Shown piece after piece: positions 18,040 to 26,512 of a DNA stretch of 64,000 nt. How positions within the stretch are numbered: position 1 is the stretch's first letter; every line of letters begins with the position of its first letter. The position numbers and the translations under genes are program-made. The notes beneath the pieces were generated by a model that saw only the letters and a list, made by a program, of their open reading frames with translations, was not told the DNA's origin and did not search any database. Origin of the DNA: KBS-96 sp963722585 (lineage in GTDB: Bacteria > Acidobacteriota > Terriglobia > Bryobacterales > Bryobacteraceae); contig CAVRNU010000017.1 of assembly GCA_963722585.1 (NCBI GenBank), positions 1-64,000 of the forward strand. The letters run 5' to 3'.

Positions 18040-19058
18040 AGTAGGGGCCTCCAGCTGATGACAATGCCGAGGATCATACGAAGGCCGACTTTTAGGGCCC
18101 GAGTATTGCTTGTGTTCCCGCCCTTGCTGGCTCCAACTCTAGAATGAAATGTTACTGGACATTCGACGATCGAGAATCCATTTGCGAGCGCTCGGTCGAG
18201 GAAGTGAGCATTGAATTCGAGATTGATTTCCCGGCACAGTAGCGGCAACAAACGACGCAAGGTCGAGTTGCGGCATAGCTTGTACGTGGTTCCGACATCG
18301 GTCAGCGTTCCTTTCCCGATATGTTTCGCCTCCAGCAGTTTGCCCACAAAAAAATTTCCAAAAAACATAAAGGTCGTCAATTGTGTGTGCTTCTGCCGGA
18401 GCTGTTCAACAATACGCGTTCCGTTGACGATTTCAGCATGTGGCGCGTACGCTAAGAACTTCTCGATATCATACGCCCGGAACGTCATATCGCCTTCGCA
18501 GAGGAGCGTCAACTCCGTGTCAGGGGAGTTCGTGCCTTCCTCTAAGGCCCGAAACACGCAATTGCCATAACCCGCGCGCTGCTCATGAATGACGATAGCA
18601 CCGGCAGCCCGTGCGATCTCCGATGTGCGGTCTTTACTGCTGTTATCCACCACGATCACGCGCCGGACTCTGGGATGACGCCGAAAGTCTTGGACTGCGG
18701 GGCCGATGCTCTGCTCGTCGTTGTATGCGGTCAGCACCACCGTTAATTGGTGGTTCTGTGGCGGATCCCATTCGACGTCGGTGCGGGTCCTCTTCCTGGG
18801 AAAAAGCACAAGCAGACCCAAGGCAATCAAGCCCATTCCAGCGACCACGGGAACGCCACTGTACCAGACGATTCCCCGAATAATTCCAACGGAATGTCCT
18901 GCCGGATCGACGAAGATGCCTACGAATCGCAGTAGAACGCCGAAGACATAAACCGCGAAGCCGGCACCGCTGAGGAGTACACCGTAAAGAACAGCCGGAA
19001 AGCTCGAAGTAGTTCGAGCAACGGGTAGTCTAACCGCGTGAGTGGCCATGACAGGCAT
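18027..19058 (-). CDS. Family 2 glycosyltransferase with N-terminal membrane segments
   Basis: A 343-residue protein. Two or three hydrophobic helices precede a GT-A domain: LTVVLTAYNDEQSIGPAVQDF, VIVVDNSSKDRTSEIARAAGAIVIHEQRAGYGNCVFRAL, and LLCEGDMTFRAYDIEKFL in place of the DxD region. The later TDVGTTYKLCRNSTLRRLLPL and GFSIVECPVTFHSRVGASKG are typical of dolichol- or polyprenyl-phosphate sugar transferases. It probably transfers a nucleotide sugar to a lipid carrier. It overlaps the methyltransferase and is divergent from the GT-C gene 238 bp away, forming a small glycan locus. Confidence 0.9.
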   Translation of the reverse strand: MPVMATHAVRLPVARTTSSFPAVLYGVLLSGAGFAVYVFGVLLRFVGIFVDPAGHSVGIIRGIVWYSGVPVVAGMGLIALGLLVLFPRKRTRTDVEWDPPQNHQLTVVLTAYNDEQSIGPAVQDFRRHPRVRRVIVVDNSSKDRTSEIARAAGAIVIHEQRAGYGNCVFRALEEGTNSPDTELTLLCEGDMTFRAYDIEKFLAYAPHAEIVNGTRIVEQLRQKHTQLTTFMFFGNFFVGKLLEAKHIGKGTLTDVGTTYKLCRNSTLRRLLPLLCREINLEFNAHFLDRALANGFSIVECPVTFHSRVGASKGGNTSNTRALKVGLRMILGIVISWRPLLWFR

Positions 19059-19296
19059 CTCGGCAGCACGATCGGCTCAAGCCGTGGGAAGACCATATAG
19101 GAGGGAAGCGCCCCATCCTCGGCTTCGCCTATTGGCAGCAGTCTACCAAAGAACGGTTTGATTTGACAAAAGTACAAGTACTACGGCCTGTTCTGTGTGG
19201 CCCAATCAACGGGACGTAGCGCCATCTAGCCTTGGGCCAGACTCGAGCCACTGGAAATACAGAGTCGAAAGTCACAACGCTGGTAGTATGAGCTGA

Positions 19297-20823
19297 ATGT
19301 TCTCGACAACGCGGCCGCCTCGCGAGAAGAGAGCAGATTTCCCGGTGGAACACGCGCGCCGCAACCCTGATCTCTGGGCTGTCGTGGCGGCCTGCGCCTT
19401 GAGTGTCTTTTTTCTCCTGACCAGCTTGTATATTGCCCAGCACAGGCTGCTCTGGTATGACGAAGTGATTACTGCGCGGGTCAGCCGGCTCTCGTGGCCG
19501 GGAGAGACCTTCCACTTTCTAAAGACCGGCCTGGACCAGCAGCCACTGCCCTTCTATCTTCTTGTCAAGTTGTCGGCACGGCCGCTGGGCTTCAGTGCGT
19601 TTTCATTGCGGCTACCGTCGGCGTTGGCTATGTGTGTGGCGTTGTTGGTTACGTTTGACTGCGTCCGCCGGCTTACTGATGGGCTGCATGGTTTACTGGC
19701 GCTGTCTTTCCTAACTTGCTCGGTGCTGCCATTCTATGGTTCGGAAGCTAGGCCGTACGCTCTTGTCTGTATGTGGAGTGCCTGCTCGCTATGGCTGTGG
19801 GTGCATACGCGCCGTGAGAGTTGGGCGGCCGCGCTGTTTTTTGGGTTTGCAGTATTTGGCTCGATTGTGGCTCACTATTATGCGATCTTCTGCCTTGTGC
19901 CCTACGTCATAGTTACCCTGTCGGAAGCGCGCCAAAAACGCGTGCCGCCGAAAATAGTTGCAGCCTGCGTGGCCGCCGGTGCGGGACTTGCGCTAATCGC
20001 GCCCTTCGTTAAAGCCCTCCGCGGACTAAGCGCCGGCTTCTGGGCCCCGGCCTCGGTTGGCGCACTGAATAACGTTTTCGTAGAGTTATTTCCGCACGCG
20101 CTAGTTTTATTGCCGCTGATGCTCATTTGGATCGCCGTTGCGACCGTGCATAGCCGGAGGATCGATCCGGCAGCACTGATGGGGCCTGCCGAGAGGCTAG
20201 CCTGGTTTTTTTTGCTAATCCCCTTCGCTGCTTTCTTGGTCGCCATACTCATTACCAATGCGTTTTACCACCGTTACTTCATCGGCGTGTTGCCTGGCGT
20301 TGCGATTGGTTTCTCGTGCCTGATATGGCGTCATTTCCGGTATCGGATCACGATCTCCGCGGGTATTTTATGCTTGCTCTCCGCCAATGGGATTCTGCTG
20401 TCGATCTCGGAGACGGATCTGAGTCATCGGGAACAGATCGGGCCGCCTACCGGGCGGGAGGAATCGGCCAAGGTCGAGAGTTTACTCCGATTCGAGGATG
20501 TCTTATCTAAGGAGGGCAAGCAGTTCGTTGTTGTGCCTTTGGGCCATCATCTCGCGATTGAAGCGCTGTACTACACAAAGCATCCGGAACGATATAGGTT
20601 GCTCGACGACCCTACGTTGTCCAATGACCCAGTAGTCAGCTTGGACAGGAGACTGGCTCCCTATTTTCCGATGCATTTTTGGACTGTGAATGACCTAAAG
20701 GAGCATGCCCGCGAAGCCGCCTTAACCGACTGTACAGATGCGGAGCTGCTGTGGACGGAACAGATGGGGCTTCGTGTTCAGGCCCGTCTTATTAAACCGC
20801 TGAACGTCACGTATTTGAAATAA
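19297..20823 (+). CDS. GT-C membrane glycosyltransferase (GT39/PMT-like)
   Basis: A 508-residue polytopic protein. The first extracytoplasmic loop has the catalytic-type acidic motif LLWYDEVITARVSRL, followed by QQPLPFYLLVKLSARPLG and SLRLPSALAMCVALL, the order seen in ArnT/PMT-type enzymes that use polyprenyl-phosphate sugars. FYGSEARPYALVCMWSA matches the next conserved loop. A soluble C-terminal segment of about 120 residues faces the periplasm. The acceptor is unknown. It is divergent from the GT2/methyltransferase pair, which could make its lipid-linked sugar donor. Confidence 0.87.
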   Translation: MFSTTRPPREKRADFPVEHARRNPDLWAVVAACALSVFFLLTSLYIAQHRLLWYDEVITARVSRLSWPGETFHFLKTGLDQQPLPFYLLVKLSARPLGFSAFSLRLPSALAMCVALLVTFDCVRRLTDGLHGLLALSFLTCSVLPFYGSEARPYALVCMWSACSLWLWVHTRRESWAAALFFGFAVFGSIVAHYYAIFCLVPYVIVTLSEARQKRVPPKIVAACVAAGAGLALIAPFVKALRGLSAGFWAPASVGALNNVFVELFPHALVLLPLMLIWIAVATVHSRRIDPAALMGPAERLAWFFLLIPFAAFLVAILITNAFYHRYFIGVLPGVAIGFSCLIWRHFRYRITISAGILCLLSANGILLSISETDLSHREQIGPPTGREESAKVESLLRFEDVLSKEGKQFVVVPLGHHLAIEALYYTKHPERYRLLDDPTLSNDPVVSLDRRLAPYFPMHFWTVNDLKEHAREAALTDCTDAELLWTEQMGLRVQARLIKPLNVTYLK

Positions 20824-20879
20824 TCCAGACGTTTCGGCTCCAGCTCCGGCCCTCGTCCTCACCGACGAGTTGGCTGGTC

Positions 20880-22262
20880 TTAAAGAACGTTCTGGTCCCA
20901 GTTCTCGAGCACCTTTTTGGCCTTCTGGCAGAACTGATCGGCCAGAGCTCCGTCAACGAGACGATGATCGAACGTGAGAGCCAAATACGCCTGCGACCGC
21001 ACCGCGATTGCATCTCCGTCCACAACAGCCGGCACTTTCTCCACCGCCCCCAAGCCTAATATCGCTACCTGTGGCTGATTAATCACCGGAGTCGCGAAAA
21101 TGCTGCCAAAGCTGCCGAAGTTCGTAATCGTAAATGTGCCGCCGGCCACTTCGTCCGGCTTCAACTGGCGCGAACGTGCGCGAGTCGCCAAGTCGACAAT
21201 CGAACGCTGCAGTCCGGCCACGTTCTTTTCGTCGGCATTGCGGATCACGGGCACGATTAATCCAAGACCATCATCCATAGCCACCGCAATGCCAATGTTC
21301 ACGTCCGTGTGATAAACAATGTTCGCGCCATCGATGGACGCGTTGACCAGCGGGAACTCGCGGAGCGCCTGCGCCGCCGCTACGGTCACGAACGGGAGAA
21401 ACGTCAGTGAGAACCCATTCCGTGCCTGGAATTCCCCTTTTACCTTGTCGCGCAGCTTCGCAATTCTTGTCATGTCGATGCGGTGAACCGTTGTGACATG
21501 GGCGGATGTATGCTTTGAAAACACCATGTGCTCGGCGATCTTCCTGCGCATGGTAGACATCGCCTCGACACGGGTCTTCGCCGCTTCAGCCCGAGGCAAT
21601 GGCGGCTGTGCTGGCGGCGCAACAGGCGCCGGTGGAGCGGGTGATGGTGAAGGCGCAGTCACCGGAGCGGCCGCAGCCTGGCTCACCGTGTGCGCGCCTT
21701 GAGAAGCCATGTACGCTTCGACATCCTGCTTTGTGATACGGCTGCCCGCCCCGGTGCCCCGCACCTGGGAAAGGTCGATGTTGTATTCGCGAGCCATCTT
21801 GCGAACCAGAGGCGAAAGCGGGCCCGGCTCTTCCTCCTGTATCGGGGCCGGCACCGGTCCAGGCGTCGGTGGATACGGTCCTGCCGCAGGAGCCTGCCTC
21901 GGCTGAACCGGTGGAGGCGCGGGTGCGGCAGTCTCCGGCGCTGCCTTCGGAGCTTCGGCCGGTGGAGGAGCGGGTGCAGGCTCGGGCTTAGCTGGTTTCG
22001 CCGCGGGCGCGCTGGCCGCCGAACTCGCTCCGTCTCCAATCTTCCCCACAATGGTGTTGACTGCGACCGTTGCGCCCTCCTGGACGAGGATGTCGCTCAA
22101 GGTACCTTCCACCGGGGACGGGATCTCCGTATCAACCTTGTCCGTAGAAATCTCAAACAGCGGTTCGTCCCGCTCCACCCGGTCGCCAACCTTTTTCAGC
22201 CAGCGAGTCAACGTTCCCTCTACAATGCTTTCGCCCATCTGGGGCATGACAACGTCGGTCAT
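20880..22262 (-). CDS. 2-oxoacid dehydrogenase E2, dihydrolipoamide acyltransferase
   Basis: A 460-residue E2 core. It has one lipoyl domain (VVMPQMGESIVEGTLTRW, lipoylated Lys42 in STDKVDTE), a long Pro/Ala linker, a peripheral subunit-binding domain (PLVRKMAREYNIDLSQVRGTG) and the catalytic domain (MRRKIAEHMVFS, ending in the active-site FDHRLVDGALADQF). It could belong to a pyruvate, 2-oxoglutarate or branched-chain complex; the sequence alone does not decide. Its ATG overlaps the lipB stop (ATGA), so lpdA-lipB-E2 form one operon. No E1 gene is in the window. Confidence 0.94.
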   Translation of the reverse strand: MTDVVMPQMGESIVEGTLTRWLKKVGDRVERDEPLFEISTDKVDTEIPSPVEGTLSDILVQEGATVAVNTIVGKIGDGASSAASAPAAKPAKPEPAPAPPPAEAPKAAPETAAPAPPPVQPRQAPAAGPYPPTPGPVPAPIQEEEPGPLSPLVRKMAREYNIDLSQVRGTGAGSRITKQDVEAYMASQGAHTVSQAAAAPVTAPSPSPAPPAPVAPPAQPPLPRAEAAKTRVEAMSTMRRKIAEHMVFSKHTSAHVTTVHRIDMTRIAKLRDKVKGEFQARNGFSLTFLPFVTVAAAQALREFPLVNASIDGANIVYHTDVNIGIAVAMDDGLGLIVPVIRNADEKNVAGLQRSIVDLATRARSRQLKPDEVAGGTFTITNFGSFGSIFATPVINQPQVAILGLGAVEKVPAVVDGDAIAVRSQAYLALTFDHRLVDGALADQFCQKAKKVLENWDQNVL

Positions 22263-22948
22263 CGGATCTCCTGCGCTAGTTGTGAATCGCTCTGGTGTTG
22301 CGCCACCACCAATTCATAATCAAATACCTTCGCGAACGAGCTGGCGATGGCTTGCTTCACCTCGTCGCGACCCGCTGTGCTGCCAAGGCTGCGCAGCGAA
22401 CATACCGGTTTCGCCAGGCCGCACGGGACTATGTACTGAAAGTAGGTCAAATCCGTCTCGACATTTAACGCGAAGCCGTGCGATGTGACCCAGCGGCTGA
22501 TGTGGATGCCGATCGCCGCGATCTTGGCCCCGTTCACCCATACCCCCTCGTGTCCTTTCGCCGGCACGCGTTCCGCCTCTACGCCGAACTGTGCCAAAGC
22601 CTCAATCAGGAACTGCTCGACACTGCGGAAATAGGCCCGGACGTCGCGCTTCCATTCTCGCAAATCGAGGATCGGATAGCCCACAATCTGGCCGGGTCCG
22701 TGATAGGTTGCTCCGCCCCCGCGATCGGTCTCATAAAACGCGATACCCGCCCGCTCGAGCAAGTGCCGGTTTGCCAGCACTTGCCCGTCTTTCGCGTTCC
22801 GGCCCAGCGTCACAACATGCGGATGCTCGACGAACAGAAAGCGGTCGATTCCCCCGCCTTGTTGGCGCTTCCGGACAAAACTCTGCTGTATGCGGAAAGC
22901 TTCCTGCCAATCCACGCGTCCAAGATCGATCACTTCACAGCGCCGCAT
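22259..22948 (-). CDS. lipB: Octanoyltransferase LipB
   Basis: Transfers octanoyl groups from acyl carrier protein to lipoyl domains, the first step of lipoate synthesis. The 229-residue product shows RFLFVEHPHVVTLGRNAK, the signature DRGGGATYHGPGQIVGYPI, the catalytic Lys in NGAKIAAIGIHISRW and the acyl-accepting Cys in GLAKPVCSL. ATG 22948 is chosen because it begins MRRCEVIDLGRV and lies one base after the lpdA stop; the frame is open 25 codons further but overlaps lpdA. The 3' end overlaps E2 by 4 bp. Its place between lpdA and E2 puts lipoylation and its target in one transcript. Confidence 0.95.
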   Translation of the reverse strand: MRRCEVIDLGRVDWQEAFRIQQSFVRKRQQGGGIDRFLFVEHPHVVTLGRNAKDGQVLANRHLLERAGIAFYETDRGGGATYHGPGQIVGYPILDLREWKRDVRAYFRSVEQFLIEALAQFGVEAERVPAKGHEGVWVNGAKIAAIGIHISRWVTSHGFALNVETDLTYFQYIVPCGLAKPVCSLRSLGSTAGRDEVKQAIASSFAKVFDYELVVAQHQSDSQLAQEIR

Positions 22949-22949
22949 C

Positions 22950-24344
22950 TCACGCGTTGATCGACAACCCGTATACGGCGTTAAATCCTTCGCCAACGGC
23001 TTCGTACAGGGTCGGATGCGCATGGATTGTCGACATCATCGATTCCACCGTAGCCTCCGCCTCCATCGCCGCCACGCCTTCCGAAATGAGCTCGTACGCG
23101 CTCGGGCCGATGATGTGCACGCCCAGTATCTCGCCGAGCTTTGCGTCGGCAATCACTTTCACAAATCCCTCGTGCGTTCCTAAAATCGTCGCTTTGCTAT
23201 TTCCCGCGAACGGAAATTTCCCAACCTTGACGTTGAAACCCTGCGCTTTCGCCTGCGCTTCCGTCAGGCCCACGCTTCCGATTCCCGGCTCCGTGTACGT
23301 ACAGCCCGGAATGCGGTTTCGATTGATGGGCCTCGCCGGTTTTCCCGCCATGTGCGCCACCGCAACCATCCCTTCCATCGACGCGACATGAGCGAGCTGG
23401 GGAGTACCGGCCACAATGTCGCCAATCGCGTACATGTTCGATTCTTTCGTCCGCTGGTACGCGTCGACAATCACAAAACCCCGATCCGTTTCAACGGCCG
23501 TATTCTCAATACCAATGTTGTCCGTATTGGGCTTGCGTCCCACAGCTACCAGCAGCTTCTCGAACTGCATCTCCTCTTTGTTGCCGTTCGCGAGCGTCGC
23601 GCTCAAACCCACGCAGCTCTCGTTCCGCCGTATATTTTCCGCCTTCGCTCCCGTTTCCACCCGAATACCGGTTTTCTTGAAATAACGCTCCAGTTCCTTC
23701 GAAACATCCTCGTCTTCAACCGGAACCACGCGCGGCAGCATCTCGAGAAGCGTCACCTTTGTGCCAAAGCGGTTGAACATTGAAGCAAATTCGACACCAA
23801 CCGCCCCGGCGCCGATGATACCCAGCGATTTCGGAATACTCTCGAGTTCGAGAATTTCGATATTGGTCAGAATCTGGTTCGGGTCCGGCTCGAGGCCCGG
23901 CAGCATGCGCGCTTCCGAGCCCGTGGCAAGCATAATAAATCGCGGCTGCAATTCCTGCGTTCCGTTCTCACTTTCTACCCGAACACGGCCATTGCCGAGC
24001 AGCCGCCCGTAACCCCTCACGACATCGACCTTGTTCTTCCGCATCAGAAACTCGACACCTTTCGAGTGTCTTGAAACAATCGAGTTCTTACGGGCGAGCG
24101 CTTTGGGGTAATCGAGTTGCGGATCTTTCGAAAGAATGCCTTCCTGGTCCGAGTGTTTCAAGTAATCCCACATATCGGCTGTATGCAAGAGGGCCTTCGT
24201 AGGAATGCACCCGACAAGCAGGCAAGTTCCGCCAAGCTTCGGTAATTTTTCAACCAGGAGCGTCTTCAATCCATACTGGCCAGCCCGCGCCGCTGCAGAA
24301 TAGCCGCCGGGACCGCTCCCGATAATCACTAAATCGTATGCCAT
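22950..24344 (-). CDS. lpdA: Dihydrolipoyl dehydrogenase (E3)
   Basis: An FAD-dependent disulfide oxidoreductase that reoxidises dihydrolipoyl groups on E2 with NAD+. The 464 residues include the FAD dinucleotide fold (DLVIIGSGPGGYSAAARAGQYG), the redox disulfide GGTCLLVGCIPTKALL, the NAD fold (SLGIIGAGAVGVEFASMFNRFG), the FAD motif MYAIGDIVAG and the C-terminal catalytic His-Glu in HAHPTLYEAVGE. The redox motif has Leu where Asn is usual (TCLLVGC rather than TCLNVGC). It is the first gene of the lpdA-lipB-E2 operon. Confidence 0.96.
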   Translation of the reverse strand: MAYDLVIIGSGPGGYSAAARAGQYGLKTLLVEKLPKLGGTCLLVGCIPTKALLHTADMWDYLKHSDQEGILSKDPQLDYPKALARKNSIVSRHSKGVEFLMRKNKVDVVRGYGRLLGNGRVRVESENGTQELQPRFIMLATGSEARMLPGLEPDPNQILTNIEILELESIPKSLGIIGAGAVGVEFASMFNRFGTKVTLLEMLPRVVPVEDEDVSKELERYFKKTGIRVETGAKAENIRRNESCVGLSATLANGNKEEMQFEKLLVAVGRKPNTDNIGIENTAVETDRGFVIVDAYQRTKESNMYAIGDIVAGTPQLAHVASMEGMVAVAHMAGKPARPINRNRIPGCTYTEPGIGSVGLTEAQAKAQGFNVKVGKFPFAGNSKATILGTHEGFVKVIADAKLGEILGVHIIGPSAYELISEGVAAMEAEATVESMMSTIHAHPTLYEAVGEGFNAVYGLSINA

Positions 24345-24402
24345 TTTCGCCTTCAGTGTAGCATCCAGACCCTTTATTTATTGGGGTTTGGAGCGCCTCT
24401 CA

Positions 24403-24465
24403 GGCCGGGCAGGCCCGGCCGCTACAGAATCGTGAACGACTGTAGGGGCGAGGCCTGCCTCGCCC
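24403..24465. repeat. Three-hairpin GC-rich intergenic repeat
   Basis: Three adjacent inverted repeats: GGCCGGGC/GCCCGGCC (24403-24420), CTACAG/CTGTAG (24422-24445) and GGGCGAGGC-CT-GCCTCGCCC (24446-24465). The last unit recurs near 60580-60595 as GCGAGGCAGGCCTCGC. The element lies between divergent lpdA and the thioferritin gene. It resembles a REP-type dispersed element; no coding function. Confidence 0.65.
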
Positions 24466-24507
24466 GCTGGGACTTCCAGGTTAGGCTGGTGGGAGAAAGG
24501 AGAGTCT

Positions 24508-25121
24508 ATGGCTGATGCCATAAAACCAGTAGCACATGGAGATGTTACCCAACGCGTCGGTGTGGAAGTCATACGCGCCCGAGGAGTCGATGTCGACAAG
24601 CTGATCAAGATGTTGGTCGCCAACGCAGCCGCGGAATTTGCGAGCACGTATTACTACTACACGATTCTCCGCATGCATCTAGCGGGACACGAAGATTACA
24701 AGGAGATTTGCGAGGACGCACGGCTCGAGGATCGGGCGCACTGGGAGTTGATTGTGCCTCGCATCTACGAGCTCGGTGGAGAATTACCGAACGATTTGCC
24801 GGAATTCCACAACCAGGCAGGCTGTACGGCTGCCAAGCTTCCCAACCCCCCACTGTCGTCAACATCCTCACATTACTGCTCGAATCCGAACGGTGCGCTA
24901 TCCGTAGCTGGAGCGCCGTTTGCGACATGACCTTCGGAAAGGACCCACGGACCTACGACATGGCGGCCAGAATTTTGAATGAAGAAATCGAACACGAGGC
25001 GTGGTTCATCGAGTTGCTCGCTCACGAGCGCGATGGCAAATCGATCCCGTCCGGCCACTTCCGTCGCGGCGAGCCAGGTGAAGCGCCGTACAGCAAGAAC
25101 CGCCGCTTCTATAACCCATAA
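24508..25121 (+). pseudogene. Dps-like (DPSL) thioferritin, frameshifted at a C-run
   Basis: Reads as a ferritin-like Dps-like protein if one base is added at the C6 run at about 24845-24851. The first frame gives helices A and B (MLVANAAAEFASTYYYYTILR, EDARLEDRAHWELIVPRIYELGG). It then runs into an unrelated tail ending at 24930, while the shifted frame resumes at once with VVNILTLLLESERCAIRSWSAVCDMT and LNEEIEHEAWFIELLAHERDG to a stop at 25121. The Glu/His ferroxidase ligands and the Cys pair (C-x8-C) of DPSL thioferritins are all present across the two frames. AAAGGAGAG (24496) precedes ATG 24508. It is either an indel in the genome, a phase-variable tract or an assembly error. Confidence 0.8.
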
Positions 25122-25156
25122 AGCCTCAATAGCTATCCAACGAGTCGCGCGGCGGC

Positions 25157-25498
25157 ATGCACAAACATGGAACGTACTTGGTTGCTTTGGAAACGCCAGA
25201 AGGCAACAAAGAATTTAGCTGCAACCAGAATGAGTTCGTCTGGGATGCCGCCGCGCGTCACGGAATTCTGCTCCCTTCCATTTGCCATCAGGGCCGCTGC
25301 TTGAGCTGTGCCGGCCTGCTTCTAAGCGGCACTGTCGATCAAACCAGCGCCAGTTCCTATTTCCCCGAAGACAAGGAAGCGGGATTTGTGCTGCTTTGTA
25401 CGGCGAAGCCGCTTAGCGACATTCGCGTGCGCACGCACCAACAACATCTAATGCGCCAGCACCGGGCCAAATTGGGACTGCCTGCGCCTTACTCGTAA
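25157..25498 (+). CDS. Plant-type 2Fe-2S ferredoxin
   Basis: A 113-residue electron carrier with the plant-type cluster motif CHQGRCLSC (C-x4-C-x2-C) and the fourth ligand in GFVLLCTAKPLSD. The domain covers residues about 5-90 (VALETPEGNKEFSCNQNEFVWDAAARHGI), followed by a short basic tail. It is encoded 35 bp after the thioferritin gene in the same direction. That suggests electron supply to, or iron release from, the ferritin-like protein, as bacterioferritin-associated ferredoxins do, although those are of a different family. This functional link is inference. Confidence 0.9.
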   Translation: MHKHGTYLVALETPEGNKEFSCNQNEFVWDAAARHGILLPSICHQGRCLSCAGLLLSGTVDQTSASSYFPEDKEAGFVLLCTAKPLSDIRVRTHQQHLMRQHRAKLGLPAPYS

Positions 25499-25538
25499 GC
25501 CTTAAAAGGGAAGGGAATTGCCTCATTCTTTCCGGCGT

Positions 25539-26508
25539 TCACCTCGATCGCTCCTGCAGAATCTCCTCGATCTGCTCTTTCGCAACCGGCAGATGGTCCT
25601 CATTTTCTTTAAGCCACGCCGTAAAATCGCGTTCAATCGGCTCTGACCACCGAGCATCGATCTGACCGGCCGTATACTTCCTCTCACGTAACCGCTGGTG
25701 CCCAAACGTGTCACGTAGGCGCGTGATTTCCGAATACTTAACCACTCGTTCTGCAAGTTGTGGAGGAATGAAAATCACTCCTCCGTCTTTCCCCATCACC
25801 ACGTCGCCCGGTATGACCATCGCGATTTCCGATGCGAGTAGGGCAATTGATTCCCACCATGGTCGAGTTGAGCCTGGGGCCGGAGGCGAGTGAACCGAAG
25901 TGGTGCGACGGATCGTAAAACCGCACAAAGGAGACAAAGTTTGGCAGCTCGTTCAAGCCTTCGATATCCCGTACCGCGCCGTTGTAGACAATTCCATTTC
26001 CGCTTCTTGCATAGATTGCATTGCCGACGTTATCGCCGATCGATGGTCCATCCACCTTCAATCCGAAGTGATCGCAGACATAGACATCCCTGGGCTGAAG
26101 CATGTCGACAGGCCAGGCGTTTTGTCCGCCAATCCGGTGATCCCGTTTGCCGTCTTCTTCGAGCACTTTCTGCACGTCGGGACGGCCCGGCATCCACTCG
26201 GCTGTGAGCGCACGGCCTATCAGCACCTTATCCGGATGGATGCAAAACCAGCCGTCTTCGTACTGGTGATTGTAGCCGGCCTCGCGCAACACGGCCCACG
26301 CCTCTTCTAATGTCACCGTCTTCATGCGGTCAAGAATCGAATCCGGCACCTTTGGCCGGCCATCCGGAAACCGTTCGCCTTTCCATTCCGGCGTGTACTT
26401 GATCACGTCCGCAGATTGAAAAAACCCTTGCTGCGCCGCTGCGGGTGAAACGAGAAGAAGCGCGCAAGACGCAAACAGCACCAGAAACCAGAAATATAGG
26501 GCTCGCAT
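25539..26508 (-). pseudogene. Exported RraA-like aldolase/regulator-fold protein, frameshifted
   Basis: The gene reads in two frames. From ATG 26508 the product has a signal peptide (RALYFWFLVLFASCALLLVSPAAAQ) and the RraA-like core (LIGRALTAEWMPGR, VDMLQPRDVYVCDHFG, DNVGNAIYARSGNGIVYNGAVRD, RLNSTMVGINCPTRIG). Near 25815-25830 the frame must change to read MVIPGDVVMGKDGGVIFIPPQLAERVV and a helical tail ending at 25539. RraA-like folds include HMG/CHA aldolases acting on 4-hydroxy-2-oxo acids. It lies directly downstream of an exported enolase-superfamily dehydratase, so it may act on a sugar-acid product in the periplasm. One base pair separates a functional reading from a broken one, so an assembly error is possible. 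Confidence 0.75.
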
Positions 26509-26512
26509 TTGT

